Shown piece after piece: positions 63,572 through 64,000 of a stretch of DNA of 64,000 nt (its first letter is position 1; the number at the start of each line of letters is the position of its first letter). Source of the DNA: Citricoccus sp. SGAir0253 (GTDB lineage: Bacteria; Actinomycetota; Actinomycetes; Actinomycetales; Micrococcaceae); assembly GCF_005877055.1 (NCBI RefSeq), contig NZ_CP039424.1, forward strand, positions 3,162,001-3,226,000, in the 5' to 3' direction. The notes beneath the pieces were generated by a model. The model searched no databases, had not been told where the DNA came from, and saw only the letters and a program-made list of their open reading frames with translations. The position numbers were made by a program, and so were the translations under genes.

Positions 63572-64000
63572 TCAGTCCTCCGGGATCGCGTACTCCGAGC
63601 TGGAGGCCGTCCGCTCGAGCAGCGCGGCGTCCACGAGGTACCGGCGGAGCATCGCCACGTCCGGGTGGAACACGCGCAGCCGCTGGTTCAGCTCCGCCTC
63701 CGTCAGCACCTCGCCGGGCTCGAGCGCGTGGTCGCGCACCCAGCGCAGCAGCTCGTCCCGTGCCGTCGGCGCCGCGGGCATCGCGGTGATGCGCGGCCCG
63801 TCCAGGAACCGCCCGACGCCGGCCCGGCCCCCGGGGGAGGTTCCGCCCGGTCCCCTACCCACCCCCTCGGGCGACTGCGCATGCTCGGGCGGGGCGAGGG
63901 GCGCGCGCAGGGCGGCGCCGTCCACGGCGAGGGAGCCGTCGTCGCCCTCGACCAGGACGCCCAGCTCCACCCAGGCCTCGACGGCACGGCGTTCGCGGGC
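63572..64000 (-). CDS. DUF2087 domain protein, N-terminus beyond window
   Basis: 143 codons seen; the frame is open through the right edge. The C-terminal part RDELLRWVRDHALEPGEVLTEAELNQRLRVFHPDVAMLRRYLVD-type segment and a final LLERTASSSEYAIPED match DUF2087, a winged-helix-like domain often fused to ArsR or antibiotic-related regulators. A Gly/Pro-rich linker separates it from an upstream segment (AWVELGVLVEGDDGSLAVDG) that may be a second domain. Role unknown, possibly a regulator. Confidence 0.82.
   Translation of the reverse strand, partial: ARERRAVEAWVELGVLVEGDDGSLAVDGAALRAPLAPPEHAQSPEGVGRGPGGTSPGGRAGVGRFLDGPRITAMPAAPTARDELLRWVRDHALEPGEVLTEAELNQRLRVFHPDVAMLRRYLVDAALLERTASSSEYAIPED

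Noticed and set aside
1-64000. tRNA or rRNA genes
   Set aside because: I looked for cloverleaf-like conserved blocks and rRNA signatures while reading both strands and saw none; a tRNAscan run would settle this.

Overview
The window is a very GC-rich (well above 70 %) stretch of actinobacterial chromosome. Third codon positions are almost all G/C, GTG starts are common, many genes overlap by four bases (GTGA/ATGA), and many lack a Shine-Dalgarno site and instead start 6-7 bases after a TANNNT -10 hexamer (leaderless transcripts). A mycothiol-dependent DinB-type protein, an actinobacterial GAF-ANTAR protein and the general gene content point to Micrococcales, probably Micrococcaceae (Kocuria/Micrococcus/Arthrobacter relatives). 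This is inference; no rRNA or tRNA gene is present. I see no integrase, transposase, CRISPR array or prophage gene.

Layout. 1-980: end of an aromatic-acid gene (FAH family) with a palindromic operator. 1747-6400: an aldehyde/alcohol oxidation set on the minus strand (DUF779, GAF regulator, aldehyde dehydrogenase, alcohol dehydrogenase) with a shared GTGAC-N4-GTCAC site. 6456-13310: SRPBCC, a TPP enzyme, a CGNR zinc-finger regulator, membrane proteins, a MATE exporter and a CPBP protease. 13369-18445: a heterodimeric ABC exporter with a membrane partner. 18817-24030: MBL, SRPBCC, two divergent double-hotdog thioesterases, HEAT and RlmC. 24208-28865: a HAD-GH65 disaccharide phosphorylase fusion and a nitronate monooxygenase. 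29022-32253: a NarL-type two-component pair and a GAF-ANTAR protein.

32385-35761 is a tight four-gene operon: a glutamine-amidotransferase-like protein without its catalytic Cys, a carboxylate-amine-ligase-like protein with several active-site residues replaced, and two alpha/beta hydrolases. I do not recognise it as a known pathway. 35870-46355: lactate-permease-type carrier, MacB-like ABC system, AraC/VOC pair, DinB, NUDIX, MntR and MntH. 46509-53352: a copper island (two-component system, DUF305 lipoprotein, multicopper oxidase, SHOCT, DUF302, four-helix Cys-rich copper protein), with direct repeats resembling CopR boxes. 53556-57857: MDMPI-type protein, NmrA-like protein, LysE/LysG and aspartate-dehydrogenase-like protein.

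The right end holds the most striking locus: a LysR regulator divergent from an HtaA-domain (haem-binding) protein and a 1220-residue protein that joins a cytochrome P450, an adrenodoxin-reductase/FprA-type flavoprotein and an FMN flavodoxin in one chain (58077-62415). This domain order is not one of the textbook self-sufficient P450 classes. Just downstream lie two copies of a 61-nt palindromic element with a compensatory stem change. A cross-window oddity is the frequent presence of long Gly/Ala/Pro-rich inserts inside otherwise conserved domains.
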